A program made the position numbers and the translations under genes. Positions 9,009 to 20,200 of a stretch of 64,000 nucleotides of DNA are shown piece by piece. The stretch comes from Hemibagrus wyckioides. Its lineage: Eukaryota; Chordata; Actinopteri; Siluriformes; Bagridae. The notes beneath the pieces were generated by a model. That model ran no database searches and had not been told where the DNA came from. It worked only from the letters and a program-made list of their open reading frames with translations. The stretch lies in NCBI RefSeq assembly GCF_019097595.1, contig NC_080711.1, positions 22,034,928-22,098,927 on the forward strand, read 5' to 3'. Position 1 is the first letter of the stretch, and every line of letters starts with the position of its first letter.

Positions 9009-12000
9009 GTAGGCGAGAAACATCCAGGGGAAAAAAAACAAAAATTTCACACGCATTTATGCCTCATTTCCAAGTCAACAATAAACAGAGCTACTTTATT
9101 AGGTGACTTACACGTGCCCCATACAAACACTCTAAAGATAAAGTAAACTATCTTTGTTTTGCGTAGATGGACCCATGAAGGGAACGTGAATATAGTGCAC
9201 CTTTGGTACATAATTGGACCTTATGGTCTAGTGATACAAGTGGTCAAATATAAACATTAAACGTACCACTCCAGTGACAAGAAAAAAGTACAGTTTGTAA
9301 GTAGGTTGCTGACACTGTATAAGGTATTTGGTGAAATTGTTCAAAACACAAGCAAGAAAGCAAACAGTAATAAACGTTAAAACAAATAGACATATATAAC
9401 TATGCATTTATGATCACTTTAACATCTACTACATGTGAATTAGTACATGTAAAATGTTTCCTTAACACAGACTTAATTAAAAAGAAGTTCCTGTAAAACT
9501 CATTTAAATAGAAGATCAAAAAAAAGAGAGAGAACAAAAATTCAGCTACAACAGTTTTTCTTCCTCCAAATAGCGTCAACGGTCATATAGATGGTTGCAA
9601 CTTTCTCTTAGCTACTTGTATAATCTAAATACAGTCTCAGTGTGAGCATTATTCTTTAAGAAAAATGATGCAAAGGACATGGAATTAGACTCTAAAAAGA
9701 ATGAATATCTACAATCGTTTCAAATTCAAGTCCATGTTAAAGAGGACATTGTATGTCTAATCACACTGAGACAGTCTGCTTTGGCCATTTAAAGTGTCTG
9801 ACTAAAGGTTTATTATTTCTATCTATGGATTTGCTGGGTTTCTATCAGCAGTGGAATATTTCATGCCCAAAGTCAAACATGTTAAATGCCAAAGCTTATG
9901 TACACTGTGTGCGCTTTCTCTGCCAATGCTCAACAAAGCCTGTTCCCTTTTGTTCAACTTTGGCTTATGACTCCTCGCATGCTTGTTGCCACAGTATATC
10001 ATCAAAGAACATTTAAAAAAAAAAAGTTTGCTGTGGCATAAACAGGTTGAAGTGATGAAGTAGATGTTACAGACTATTAAAGTAGAATTTAAGGTTTGTT
10101 TGTTTTCTACTCAAATCCATAGATGCAATGAGTTTTCTCCTGATTAGTTTTACTCTAATCTAAGTGTCATTTATTTACCCATAATTGCTTAACCTGTGCA
10201 AAAGAAAGCATGATGGGAAAAGCAACCATAAGAAAAACAAAAGAAAAATAGTTAGTAGGCAAATTTGTGTAATGTGAAGTGTTTTATTCCACTTCTACCA
10301 CAATTAGGCAATTTGCTAAGTTAATAAGATATAACCTGGCTATATACATATAGTTTATGTTACTAAAAAAGTAAGTCCTCTGGCTCTGAAACTGGAGACT
10401 TCTTCCATATAAAGTTAACAAAAAAATGTCTCCTTACAGAACACATTTTTTAAAATGTGTATTTATTAATAGAATTATTATATTATGTGGAGCATCAACT
10501 ATACAAGTACCTGTTCAAGTTGTTACTATAGAAAATATAGACAATTTATTAACATTAATTGATCATTTGACAGCAATCTGATATAAATGTTTATAGATTA
10601 TGTGGTTTAAAAAAAATAGCACATTTCCGCCCTTTATACTGTGGCAACACAAGCTGTGCCTATTGCTGCTGCATACGTATCTGTGTATGTTTGTTTTGCA
10701 GATGTGGTCGAGCTCCCTGCATCTCTGCTTCTAACAGCTCCAATCCAAACAGAAATAGACAACGGAACAGCTACCTTCATCTGCTTAGCTACACAATTTT
10801 CGCCTAAAACGCATAAATTTAAGTGGAGTCAGGACCAGAAGGACCTCAACAGCAAGGTCAAAGCCACCATACTAAGCCAGGATACGAGTGGTTACACTGC
10901 TGTAAGTGTTTTGGAAATGACCAGCAATGAATGGACGGGCTCATCTACTCCAGTTAAGTGCGAATTTGAGCAGAAGAAATGGACTGCGTCTAAAGATGTG
11001 GCTTACGGTATGTATTATATTATTCATTCATTTCATTAAAACCCCCTCTAACAGCTCAATGTTATTGTTAAACCATAGTAATGAGAAAATGTTTTTTATT
11101 AAACAATACAAAGTACATGCTAAATGTTGTAAATGAAACTGTATGTTTGGTTTAAAGTAACCATTTGGAGTCTAGTTTGAATGAAAATTTCAGTTCCATG
11201 ATTATTTGGGTTTGATGTTCATTAAAACTATAAATTGCATGTTTTTTTTTTATTCAAAAGTCATTTGAATTGAATCACTTAAACTTGTTTCTGCACCTTC
11301 TTTACAGTGCCTGGTGATGTACAACAGCCAGAGGTACGCATAATCCCGCCTTCCACCAGGGACATGCTGATCAACAGAGCTGGTGATCTTGTGTGCAAAG
11401 GTGATGGAGAGCCAGGTTTCTCGGACATTAAATGGCTTCAAGGCACTAAAGTGCTCTCATCAACAACGGAAACAAACCAACCAACCAATAGCACAATCAA
11501 AGCCAGTCTCAGAATCAATTACACTGAGTGGACCAGTGGCTCTACATTCACCTGTCAGGTGCACCATAAGTCATTCCCCACATCGTTTAAAGAGATCGAC
11601 TATAAAAAAGAAAATGGTAAGAAATACTTTTACTACTTTTACTTCTTGCTCTTTATTTGTACGATAAAGCTATGAGTTGATACTAACTATAAGAAATTCT
11701 GTGCAAATTAGTTATTTTACGTCTGACCAGTGTTTGCCAACATAAGGAAACAATGCAAGTATAAGAAACTGAGCATGTTTTGAAGTTAACTGTGATTTCA
11801 CGTTCATAGGCAACGAGGTCTGCCCCGAGGTTTACTTGCTCCCTCCACCAGAGAATTCAGATGAATGGGTGACCCTGACTTGCTATGTAAAAGACTTCTA
11901 CCCTAAGGAGGTGGCTGTGTCTTGGCTTGTTAACGATAAAAAAGTGGAAACTCTGAGCAGCTATGAGCAATACACCACTAACGTTATTGACAAAAACGGC

Positions 12001-13862
12001 AAGTTTTCAGCATACAGCCAGCTTATTGCCAAAGCTGAAGATTGGAAAAAAGGGGCTGTTTTCACCTGCAGGGTTTATCATGAGTCCATCGAGGACTCTG
12101 TACGCCTCATATCCAGATGCATCAGTAGCAGTTCAAACCCGCCCGCCGTAATGAATCTTAGTCTGAATGTTCCCTCAGTCTGCAACAAGAAGTAATAGGC
12201 AGTGTCTTGTCTGCTATTAATGCTTGTTTTATTTTTTATTTTTTTGCCCCGTCTTCTATGTCTTTTTCTTTTTTTTAATTAATGCAGTGTCATTGTCTTG
12301 AAGTCTGTCTGATGCTTGTGTGTCCTTGTTTTCTGGAATATGTCTGATGCAATATTACACTGAAACAATGACAATAAAAAAAATCCTTCAGCATGTACCC
12401 TGTGCAGTACAGAAATATTATATTATTATTTTACCAACTTTATACAGCACTATATTGCTATATCCTAAATACTGATTGTGTAAAATAATGCCATGGCTGC
12501 ACCTGGACTAGCTTTCAGTTAAGACATTTTAAGTTACAGCTGCTTTAATGTCCCTTAAGGATCATATTTGCTAGCATTGTCCCGAAAACTGTAATACTTC
12601 CAAAGTATGCAGTTTAAAAAATAAGTGTAAAAATGATATGGGCTTCAAAGGTCTATTATAAATGCCTTTTCATTCAATTTAAGGGACAAATCCATGAAAT
12701 ATAGGCCCAAAGCTTTCACCAACAATTTCACAATATATGTGTTTGTGTGTTTGCATTTTTGTAATATTTTTGTCAAGCTTTTTTGTTGCTCTGTGTTAGT
12801 GACTATTAGTAAATACATCTTCAATTAGGCCGTAAATAAAATAGTGGCAACAAGAGATAAAATCTGCAGCAAGCCAAGATATTCAGCCTCTCATGTAATG
12901 TGGAGAACCTTTTATACCCTTTTCCTTGGCATGTTGGGGATCACCGATTTCATGTTTAACCTGCATACTACATGCAGACCTTTTAATAATTAAAACACAC
13001 TGACATACTATAATGATACATTATGCTAAATTTGAGATAATAACAAACTGTTTATAGCATTTTGCTAATTTTGAACAGATACACAGGCTTGATAAGGAAC
13101 GTCGTAGTTTTTTTATCCAATCAGGAGATAAGTTACTAAGACTGTAAATCTATAGATTTCAGCCTATTCAGGACAGTTATTTTGCCAGTATATTTGCCAT
13201 AATGTTTTGCAGGGAGCCCCATGAGCAATAATACTCTTTAGAATGTGTTGTTAAAGATTTAATCCACGTCACGATAGTGTGACGCAGACTAACGTGAAGT
13301 AGAGTTACAAAACGTGTGATTAGCAAGAAACTGCAAAGTGCAAAGCAGTTTTAAAAACATTCTCAAATTACTGTGTGACTGTAAGAAAGCTAAGACTAAC
13401 ATTAAACATATAGTTGATAGATATAGTCATAAGTAATTGTCTTCTTACAGAAAACATTACCATATCAACATGGACAAACATTTGTTTGATCTGTTCATTT
13501 TTGATGGTCTGTTTTTACTATGGAAATGATCACTTTAATTAAATCATATTAGAATAAGCACCTTGTGGCCAGAATTACTGTCAGATCACATTCTGGCCTA
13601 TGAGAGTGTGGTATGAAATCAAATAACAGCGACTGAAACAAAACACTTATTGTAAAAATTTCCATTTAATGAAAGCCAAAGCTTATGTAGTGTTTTAAAA
13701 CATGGTGCAGTGGAAAAGTAGGTCATATTTAGTCCTAATTTAATTATTTATATTGTATATATTGGGTAAGTTGTGGTGCACCTCATTCATATTTACTGCG
13801 TAAACTGCTAATTGTGTAATTTCTGTTCCTGTTTTTATCAAATATATACATGCTTATATAAA

Positions 13863-13898
<36 letters not shown>

Positions 13899-14871
13899 CA
13901 GATTGCCCGATGTTGACAGAGCTCTTCCAAAATGAGGTGGAGGTGGATGAAGATAACATGGCAAACACTGCCTTAACCTTTGTATTTCTCTTCCTCTTCT
14001 CCCTCTTCTACAGCATCGGAGTAACCGTTATCAAGGTAAGACCTGATCAATAAACATAAACAGGGTGAATCCAAGTATACTGGGGCAAATAAGTAGTATG
14101 CAGTAGTATTTACTAGTTTTAAAATCCCACGTACATGCCACAGCAAGAAATGAATAATAAAATGCTACTGATTTCTAAATGCCGAAGGTTTTCTGTTTTT
14201 TTAACAGCAGCTCTGACCATCATTCTTGCTGAACTTCAATTAGACAAATCGTTTGCAAATTGCTGTGCTATAAGTGTAATAAAATACTTCAGGTTTTCTT
14301 GTTTTCTTAGTTTATTACTTTTAATTGCGATTTTCTAATATGATTTTACTTAATCTCTTCATATCAATGTTTTGATAGAAAAGATTCAAGGTTAGGAGAA
14401 TGGGACAATAAAGATGATTTCCTTAACTGCTTTATCACTGTAAGAAGTTAATTACAGAACATCCAAACCACTTTATAAGCTTCCTAGTCAAATTGAATTG
14501 ACTTAGTGCTGTGTTCATACAGTATGCTAGGGTTGACTTGATGTTTTTCATAATTATGCTCCGATTAAATTACAGTTTTAGCTGTAAATCTCTAATTTAA
14601 AAAAGTTTGAAGCATCTTTAGAATCTGATCGACACGTGGTGGGGGAAAATGGGGATTTTGTTTAATCGATGGCAGGAAAACTTGGCACGGAATTTCAACA
14701 AACTGTCCCAATATATTTGTATTCACCCTAAATAAAATAGAGAGAGAATGAGGGTATTCAAATATTATTTCATTACATAAGTAACAAAAAGAATATATTG
14801 TTATACCACATGATGTATGGCTAGGTTTTTTTGATCTAATCACTTTAAAATTGTCATTTCAGGTGAAATGA
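8703..14871 (+). CDS. ighm: IgM heavy-chain constant region gene (gene span; joined exons listed separately)
   Basis: Exons: Cmu1 8703-9008, Cmu2 10702-11007, Cmu3 11308-11616, Cmu4 plus secretory tail 11810-12195, TM1 13902-14035, TM2 14863-14871. All domain exons start after one codon base and end with one base, so any exon can be joined or skipped in frame. The secreted form ends at the Cmu4 stop (polyA signal 12373-12378). The membrane form in teleosts joins Cmu3 directly to TM1, dropping Cmu4, and phase allows this here. Each domain shows the C1-set Cys...Trp...Cys pattern. The gene is the first constant region after JH and supplies Cmu1 to the IgD chain. No stop, frameshift or missing core residue is visible, so it looks functional. 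Confidence 0.95.
9009..10701 (+). other. Cmu1-Cmu2 intron
   Basis: A 1.7-kb AT-rich intron without an exon. It contains one copy of a degenerate dispersed repeat at about 10385-10545. A short open frame at 9753-10016 has no recognisable domain. Confidence 0.75.
10385..10545. repeat. Degenerate dispersed repeat (actggagac...ctccttacag...ttactatagaaa family)
   Basis: It shares three ordered blocks with 59275-59480: an actggagac-like block, tctccttacaga, and a ggagcat...ttactatagaaa block. Shorter relatives lie at 17325-17375, 25530-25590 and 50195-50260. It is probably a miniature transposon, but the ends are not resolved. Confidence 0.5.
10702..11007 (+). CDS. ighm: Cmu2 exon
   Basis: Acceptor tttgcag at 10695-10701. 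It starts [11 protein letters not shown]. The core residues are Cys in FICLATQF, Trp in FKWSQDQ and Cys in VKCEFEQK. One N-glycosylation sequon (NGT) sits early in the domain. Donor gtatgt at 11008. Present in both secreted and membrane IgM. Confidence 0.96.
11308..11616 (+). CDS. ighm: Cmu3 exon
   Basis: Acceptor tttacag. It starts [16 protein letters not shown]; core Cys in LVCKGDGE, Trp in IKWLQG, Cys in FTCQVHHK. Sequons NST and NYT. Donor gtaaga at 11617. The exon end is the point where teleosts splice to TM1 for the B-cell receptor form. Confidence 0.96.
11810..12195 (+). CDS. ighm: Cmu4 exon with secretory tail
   Basis: Acceptor ttcatag. It starts [14 protein letters not shown]. Core Cys in [10 protein letters not shown], Trp in VSWLVND, Cys in FTCRVYHES. 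The tail after the domain ends [13 protein letters not shown] and a TAA stop. It has the conserved tail sequon (NLS) and the near-terminal Cys used for polymer assembly in secreted IgM. Confidence 0.96.
12373..12378 (+). terminator. PolyA signal for secreted IgM
   Basis: AATAAA 178 bases after the secretory stop, followed by an A-rich stretch. Competition between this site and splicing to TM1 is how secreted versus membrane IgM is normally set. Confidence 0.8.
12379..13901 (+). other. Cmu4-TM1 intergenic intron
   Basis: 1.5 kb without an exon. It holds one octamer-like motif gtttgcat (12749-12756, 7 of 8 to ATTTGCAT) and ends in a (TG)n tract (about 13864-13889) directly before the TM1 acceptor. 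Confidence 0.65.
13864..13889. repeat. (TG)n microsatellite before the mu TM1 acceptor
   Basis: About 13 TG units lie within 12 bases of the acceptor gagcag, so the repeat occupies the polypyrimidine-tract position. Confidence 0.9.
13902..14035 (+). CDS. ighm: IgM membrane exon TM1
   Basis: It starts [20 protein letters not shown], the short acidic extracellular linker. The transmembrane run [20 protein letters not shown] follows, then IK and donor gtaaga at 14036. Polar Ser/Tyr inside the helix are typical for pairing with CD79. It joins Cmu3 in phase (one base from Cmu3, two from TM1). Confidence 0.95.
14863..14871 (+). CDS. ighm: IgM membrane exon TM2 (VK, stop)
   Basis: Acceptor ttgtcatttcag at 14851-14862. 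The exon adds only Val-Lys and a TGA stop, the minimal cytoplasmic tail expected for mIgM. Confidence 0.88.
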   Translation: MK

Positions 14872-15047
14872 GTACAGAAACTTCAAATGGAAAGGAGTTT
14901 GGTCATCTCTCTGTTTCTTCATTATACTGTTCCCAGTTATACTTTCTGCTTTTGCCTACTAGGCGACTTTCCACTTATTTTATATCTGTAAATACGTTTG
15001 GAAATTTAAATGTTAGACTTTTTTTTCATGCTTTCACTCAAAACTCA

Positions 15048-15053
15048 AATAAA
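15048..15053 (+). terminator. PolyA signal for membrane IgM
   Basis: AATAAA 177 bases after the TM2 stop. Confidence 0.75.
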
Positions 15054-15358
15054 TGTCTTACAAAAGTATGCAATTGAATGTCTCTACATCTTTATTTGGA
15101 TTACTGTCAGCCTTGAAATAGTGTTTATTTCAATAGGCTTAAGTTTTATAAACATTTTCAATAATAATGGTGTTTCTCTAACTTCATGGTGTTGGAATGT
15201 ACTAAATGTATTTTGTAATATTAATATTCTCTTTTATTAGCTAATTTTTTGTGAATTATTACAAAGGCTTTATCAGTTCACTGAGCAAACCAAGAACATT
15301 AAAAAAAAATGCTTTACATAACAAGCAAAAACGCTACATGTAAATGGTCTAATAATGG

Positions 15359-15418
15359 ATGCAAATGGAGCGCTTCTTCCTGTGCAGGTGTGTTTCACTC
15401 CATCTCAGAGATGCAGAT
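15359..15418 (+). promoter_or_regulatory. Candidate core of the IgH 3' mu enhancer
   Basis: A perfect octamer ATGCAAAT (15359-15366), an E-box CAGGTG (15385-15390) and an octamer-like ATGCAGAT with an overlapping CAGATG E-box (15411-15419) lie within 60 bases. They sit between the mu membrane exons and Cdelta1. Weaker octamer variants lie at 14253-14260 and 15068-15075. The channel catfish IgH enhancer (Emu3') is known to lie 3' of Cmu and to work through octamer and E-box sites. Assignment here rests on position and motifs only. Confidence 0.55.
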
Positions 15419-15969
15419 GAATTTCACTTCTTCTTTCGGAAGATTTAGCCGTTTAACCTTTGGTCTGCTTGTTGCCGCTGCTTGCTGAAGCCTGTCCTGC
15501 ACTCCTTCCTCTAGCCTTAGCGCGAAATACCACAAACTGCGAAAAACAAAACAGTCTACACACATCGAACCACTAATGTAAGATTAGCTTGTGTTTTTGG
15601 TGCAGCACTAAAATGATTCTTAAAAATTATTCGTGCAAAAAACAATATCAAACAAACGGGATAATAACTGATAATTACCATGCTTGATATTACACTCTTA
15701 GTTATTTGTCATTAGTTGTTACACTGAATTCTGGTTTTGAAAACTCCAACAGTCAAATAGAAGGAGGTTGCATGTAGCATATGAAAAGCACTTGGATCAC
15801 TTTTAATGAAATCATCATGATGTTCATATGGGTTCCTTACCAAAGTGTTGTGCTAATATGTGCTAAACACACATAATGAGTGCAAAAACGAAGCTGAAAT
15901 TTTAAGGATGTTCTACTGAGCAGTAAACATACATATGTACTTCAATTGTTGTTATCTCACTGTTTATAG

Positions 15970-16275
15970 ACGAGGATGTGACTAAGCCCAACATCACCAC
16001 CAGCAGCAGGACGACAAGCAATGGTGTTAATCTGCTTTGTTGGTTGACTGGTTTTCATCCTAAAGCAATTGGTATTAAGTGGTACCAAGATACGTCACTG
16101 CTTAAGGAAGAAAAACCCCTGCAGACCTTCGAGACTTCCAGAGGTAGACAAAAGGAGTTTGCTGTACTGAGCCAAATCACAGTTGATGCACAGACATGGA
16201 ACAAAGGCACAAAATTCAATTGTGAGGTCAGACACAAGTCTGGGGCGTACAATCAAACTTTCAGCAAATGTGAAG
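15970..16275 (+). CDS. ighd: Cdelta1 exon
   Basis: Acceptor gtttatag. It starts DEDVTKPNITTSS. Core Cys in LLCWLTGFHP, Trp in IKWYQDTS, Cys in FNCEVRHKS, plus an extra Cys near the end (FSKCEG). Sequons NIT and NQT. The donor is gtcagt (C at +3), weaker than the neighbours. Cmu1 is expected to splice to this exon. Confidence 0.94.
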
Positions 16276-17209
16276 GTCAGTTCAGCAGGAAAAAACGGTG
16301 CGGAATAAAAGATCTTTCAAGTCTAACTATAAGTAAACAATCTCTTATTTATTGCAGATAAATTAATAATGCTACCACAGATTCGTCTGGAGAAACCCAG
16401 TCTCAAGTCAGTTTTGGAAGAAAAAACTGTTGCAGTCTCCTGTTTTGTTGAAACTGACTTGAACCCTGAAGTGTCATGGCATGTAGATGGACAAAAAATG
16501 ATCCAGCAAATCAATACCGTGATAGAGCAAGGGACCACAGTTAGCAATCTGACCATGAATGCATTCAAATGGAAACAATTGCTGACAGTAAAGTGCAAAG
16601 CTGAACATTCATGTTTCCCTTTTGCAATAGAAAAGGAGATCGTTTTTACAGGTAAGTTGTATATCAGCTTTGATCTATAATGGTATCACATTGCTCCCCA
16701 CTGACCCAGGTATTTTGTATTTTAGGGTAACTTTATACATTTGCTTTGTCTCTCAATTGTGTAGTGGAACATGACAAAATTTATATTCATAGTATGGGCT
16801 TCATTTGCAAAACATCCTAGAATAACAGCAGTATAAAAGCAGCAAAAAAGTATAAGCCATAATAATAATAATAATAATAATGATAATAATAATAATAATA
16901 AATGCAGAATAAATGTAGGAGAGGAAATTCTCCTAGGAGGAGAAGGCTCTTCAAGTGCATGATGCAATAAACAAATCATCAAGATACTAACACAAAACAG
17001 GGTATGTGTATACATACAACAGATGAACACAATAAATCAAACATCTACTGACAGGAGAAAGGGACTAGAACTAGAACAAAGGCACGTGACAAGAACTAAA
17101 TGTTGTCATATGACAACATGTGAGAGAGGGAATTCACAATTTCAATTCTAGTTGAAAGCTGATGCTGAAACATTTTGCTCAAATTATTACAAAATTGTGA
17201 CTTTTGAGA

Positions 17210-17252
<43 letters not shown>

Positions 17253-20200
17253 GAATTAAGACATTAAGTACATCCATTCTTCAACCTAAAGCAACAGATT
17301 TACCTCTGACTGTTACAGGGCAAAAACACTGGAGACTCCTTCCATGAATGTGATAGAAATGTCTCTTTACAGAAGGCTTGACCATATTAAATGTTTGTCT
17401 TAAATTGAGACTTTACCTTATGTTTCATAGAACCTCAGAAAACTCCTACAGTGGTTATCAGGAGGAATCTTGCAGACATACAGAAGGAACACACCATAGT
17501 GTTGGAGTGTGCCGCAACAGATCTGCCCTCTGGTGAGCTCTTGGTCACCTTCCAGGCCAACGGCATCAAGTTATCTCAAGATCAGTACGTGGATCTGCCC
17601 CAAGGCCTGGACTCTCTGACTAGACAAGTCACTGTTCCTATACAACAACCAACCACAGATAAAAGGTTTACCTGCCAGATTGAAAACCAGTCTCGACGGT
17701 GGAAATCTGATTCTACAGGAAACATTTTTGGTGAGGAATATTTCCATCCCAATCTATTATTCACCAATATTTACAGGTCACAAGGACACTGGTAGAAATG
17801 CCAGCACAGTCAACATGGTGTATTAATTCTGGCCTTCAAATGTCCTCAACCTTAGCTTTTTGCTCAATTTGTAATTAGTCTCCACTTCAGATGTACATGG
17901 AATTTTTTTTTTTAAATCTTTGTGCAGTTAATTTTTTTTTGCTTGTATCTTTCAAAACGCATTGAAGCATAATTAAAATGGTTTTATTTTTGAAATATAA
18001 TAAATGTAATAATGCTGTAAAATTTTACTGAGGTTAATAAATACAGCCTTTTTGTCCCACAAGCTTCATATTGTTTCAAAATTCGCTTGCAAGTAAAAAC
18101 CTCCCGTATTCCTTTTTATTTTGTTCTAGTCCTGATGGCCGTAAAACAAAATCAGGTTTTACTGCACTATTTTGCCAGTGTGATGTAAAGTGCACTGAAA
18201 ATTATTGTTTTTTATAAATACGAAATAGAAACGAGTGAGCAAGATCAGCCTGAAATACAATATTTACATTTTGGTCCTAAATATTTGAGCTTCTCTCCAG
18301 GTGACCCTTCAGTGGTACTTTCAGTTGTTTCCGGTGTGGATACAAAAGGATCAGAGACTCAAAAACTTCTTTGCTCTGGAATTGGACTTAACCCAAAAAT
18401 CACTTGGAACCCTGCAGCTGGGAATAATGCTCATATCGCCAGAACAATGGAAGCAGATGGCCGTGTTAAAGTGGTCAGTGAGATAACTGTTCCACAGCCA
18501 GACTGGAATAATGGAAATACATTTACCTGCCAAGTCAAGGATCCTACTAGCAACCAATTTTTCAAGAAGAACACCAGTATTTGCTCAGGTATTCTAATAA
18601 CAGACTACATATCATAAAGGTTTAAAATCTTAAAAAAAAAAGCATGTATGTCTTTACATCACTACACTAATGTCAATTCTTTATCCCCAGTGACTCCAGA
18701 TTTTGCTCAGAAGGCACAGGTCTACATTCTAGCACCATCCATCAGTGATTTGAAAGCGAATAATAATAATAATAATAAGGTTTCTGTCACCTGTCTGCTG
18801 CTGGGCCACAGGCTCAATGCCTTTTCCATTACTTGGAAAGTAGAAAATGCCATTTCCACTCAGGATGTGACCAGAGAGGCTCCCAGAGTCCACATCAATG
18901 GAACAGAGAGTCTCCAAAGTGTCCTAAAGGTTCAGACTACAGAATGGAACAATTACAAGACTGTTTCTTGTGAGGTCAAACACTTCTGCTCCAAAGACTC
19001 AAAACAATACAACATCTCCAAAATCAGAGGCAAGTCCTGATTGATACCCTGACCTTAAAGGATCCTAATTTATTTATTCATTAATTCATTCATTTTGTTG
19101 GTTGTAAAAGGAGAGGAAAACCATGTGTGTGTGACTCAGCTTCTTAATTTACTGTTATTTTAATGAATTTGAATGGCCATAAATACAATTTTACTCCATG
19201 TCACACACCTGCCATTGGCCATTAACCCATGTTAAGGGGTTCGAAGGGTCATTTTCCAAATGCATAATAAGAATTAAGACACCTGGAAATATGCACTAAT
19301 AGAAAAATAATAAAAGAAAAGCTGATGCAGTTACTGTTAACCTAAATTTGATTTTTCTATAAAATCATGTCTCAAATAGTTTATTCCTCATATATAACAA
19401 TTTTTCAATAATGATATCAATAAAGAATGACCAAATTATCCATTTTATTAAGACAAATCTACATCTGTTTACCTAAAAGCTGTGAAACACACTATATTGC
19501 CAAAGGTTTTGGGACACCCCTCCAAATCACTGAATTCAGGTGTTGTTTTTCAGGGGTTGGGCTCGGCCCCTTTAATTCCAGTGAAAGGAACTCTTAATGC
19601 TTCAGCACACCAAGACATTTTGGATAATTTCATGTTCACAACTTTGTGGGAACAGTTTCCGGATGACCCCTTCCTGTTCCAACATAACTGCCCACCAGTG
19701 CACAAAGCAAAGTCCATAAAGACATGGATGAGTGAGTTTGGTGTGGAGGAACTTGACTGGCCTGCACAGAGTCATGACCTCAGCCTGATCGAAAACCTTT
19801 AGGATGAATTAGAGCGTGTCTTGGTATGCTGAAGCATTAAGAGTTCATTTCACTGGAACTCAGGGGCCAAGCCCAACCCCTGAATTCAATCATTTGGAGG
19901 GGTGTCCCAAAACATTTAGCAATACAGTGTACATCCATTCTTCAACCTAAAGCAACAGATTTACCTCTGACTGTTACAGGGCAAAAACACTGGAGACTCC
20001 TTCCATGAATGTGATAGAAATGTCTCTTTACAGAAGGCTTGACCATATTAAATGTTTGTCTTAAATTGAGACTTTACCTTATGTTTCATAGAACCTCAGA
20101 AAACTCCTACAGTGGTTATCAGGAGGAATCTCGCAGACATACAGAAGGAACACACCATAGTGTTGGAGTGTGCCGCAACAGATCTGCCCTCTGGTGAGCT

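Larger units (their letters stand above)
17269..19929 (+). repeat. Cdelta3-4-5 tandem unit, copy 1
   Basis: The unit runs from the tacatccattc motif before Cdelta3 through Cdelta5 to the end of a Tc1-derived fold-back element. The next copy starts 2661 bases later at 19930. Introns and the transposon fragment are nearly identical to copy 2, including runs of many hundreds of bases with only scattered differences. Confidence 0.95.
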
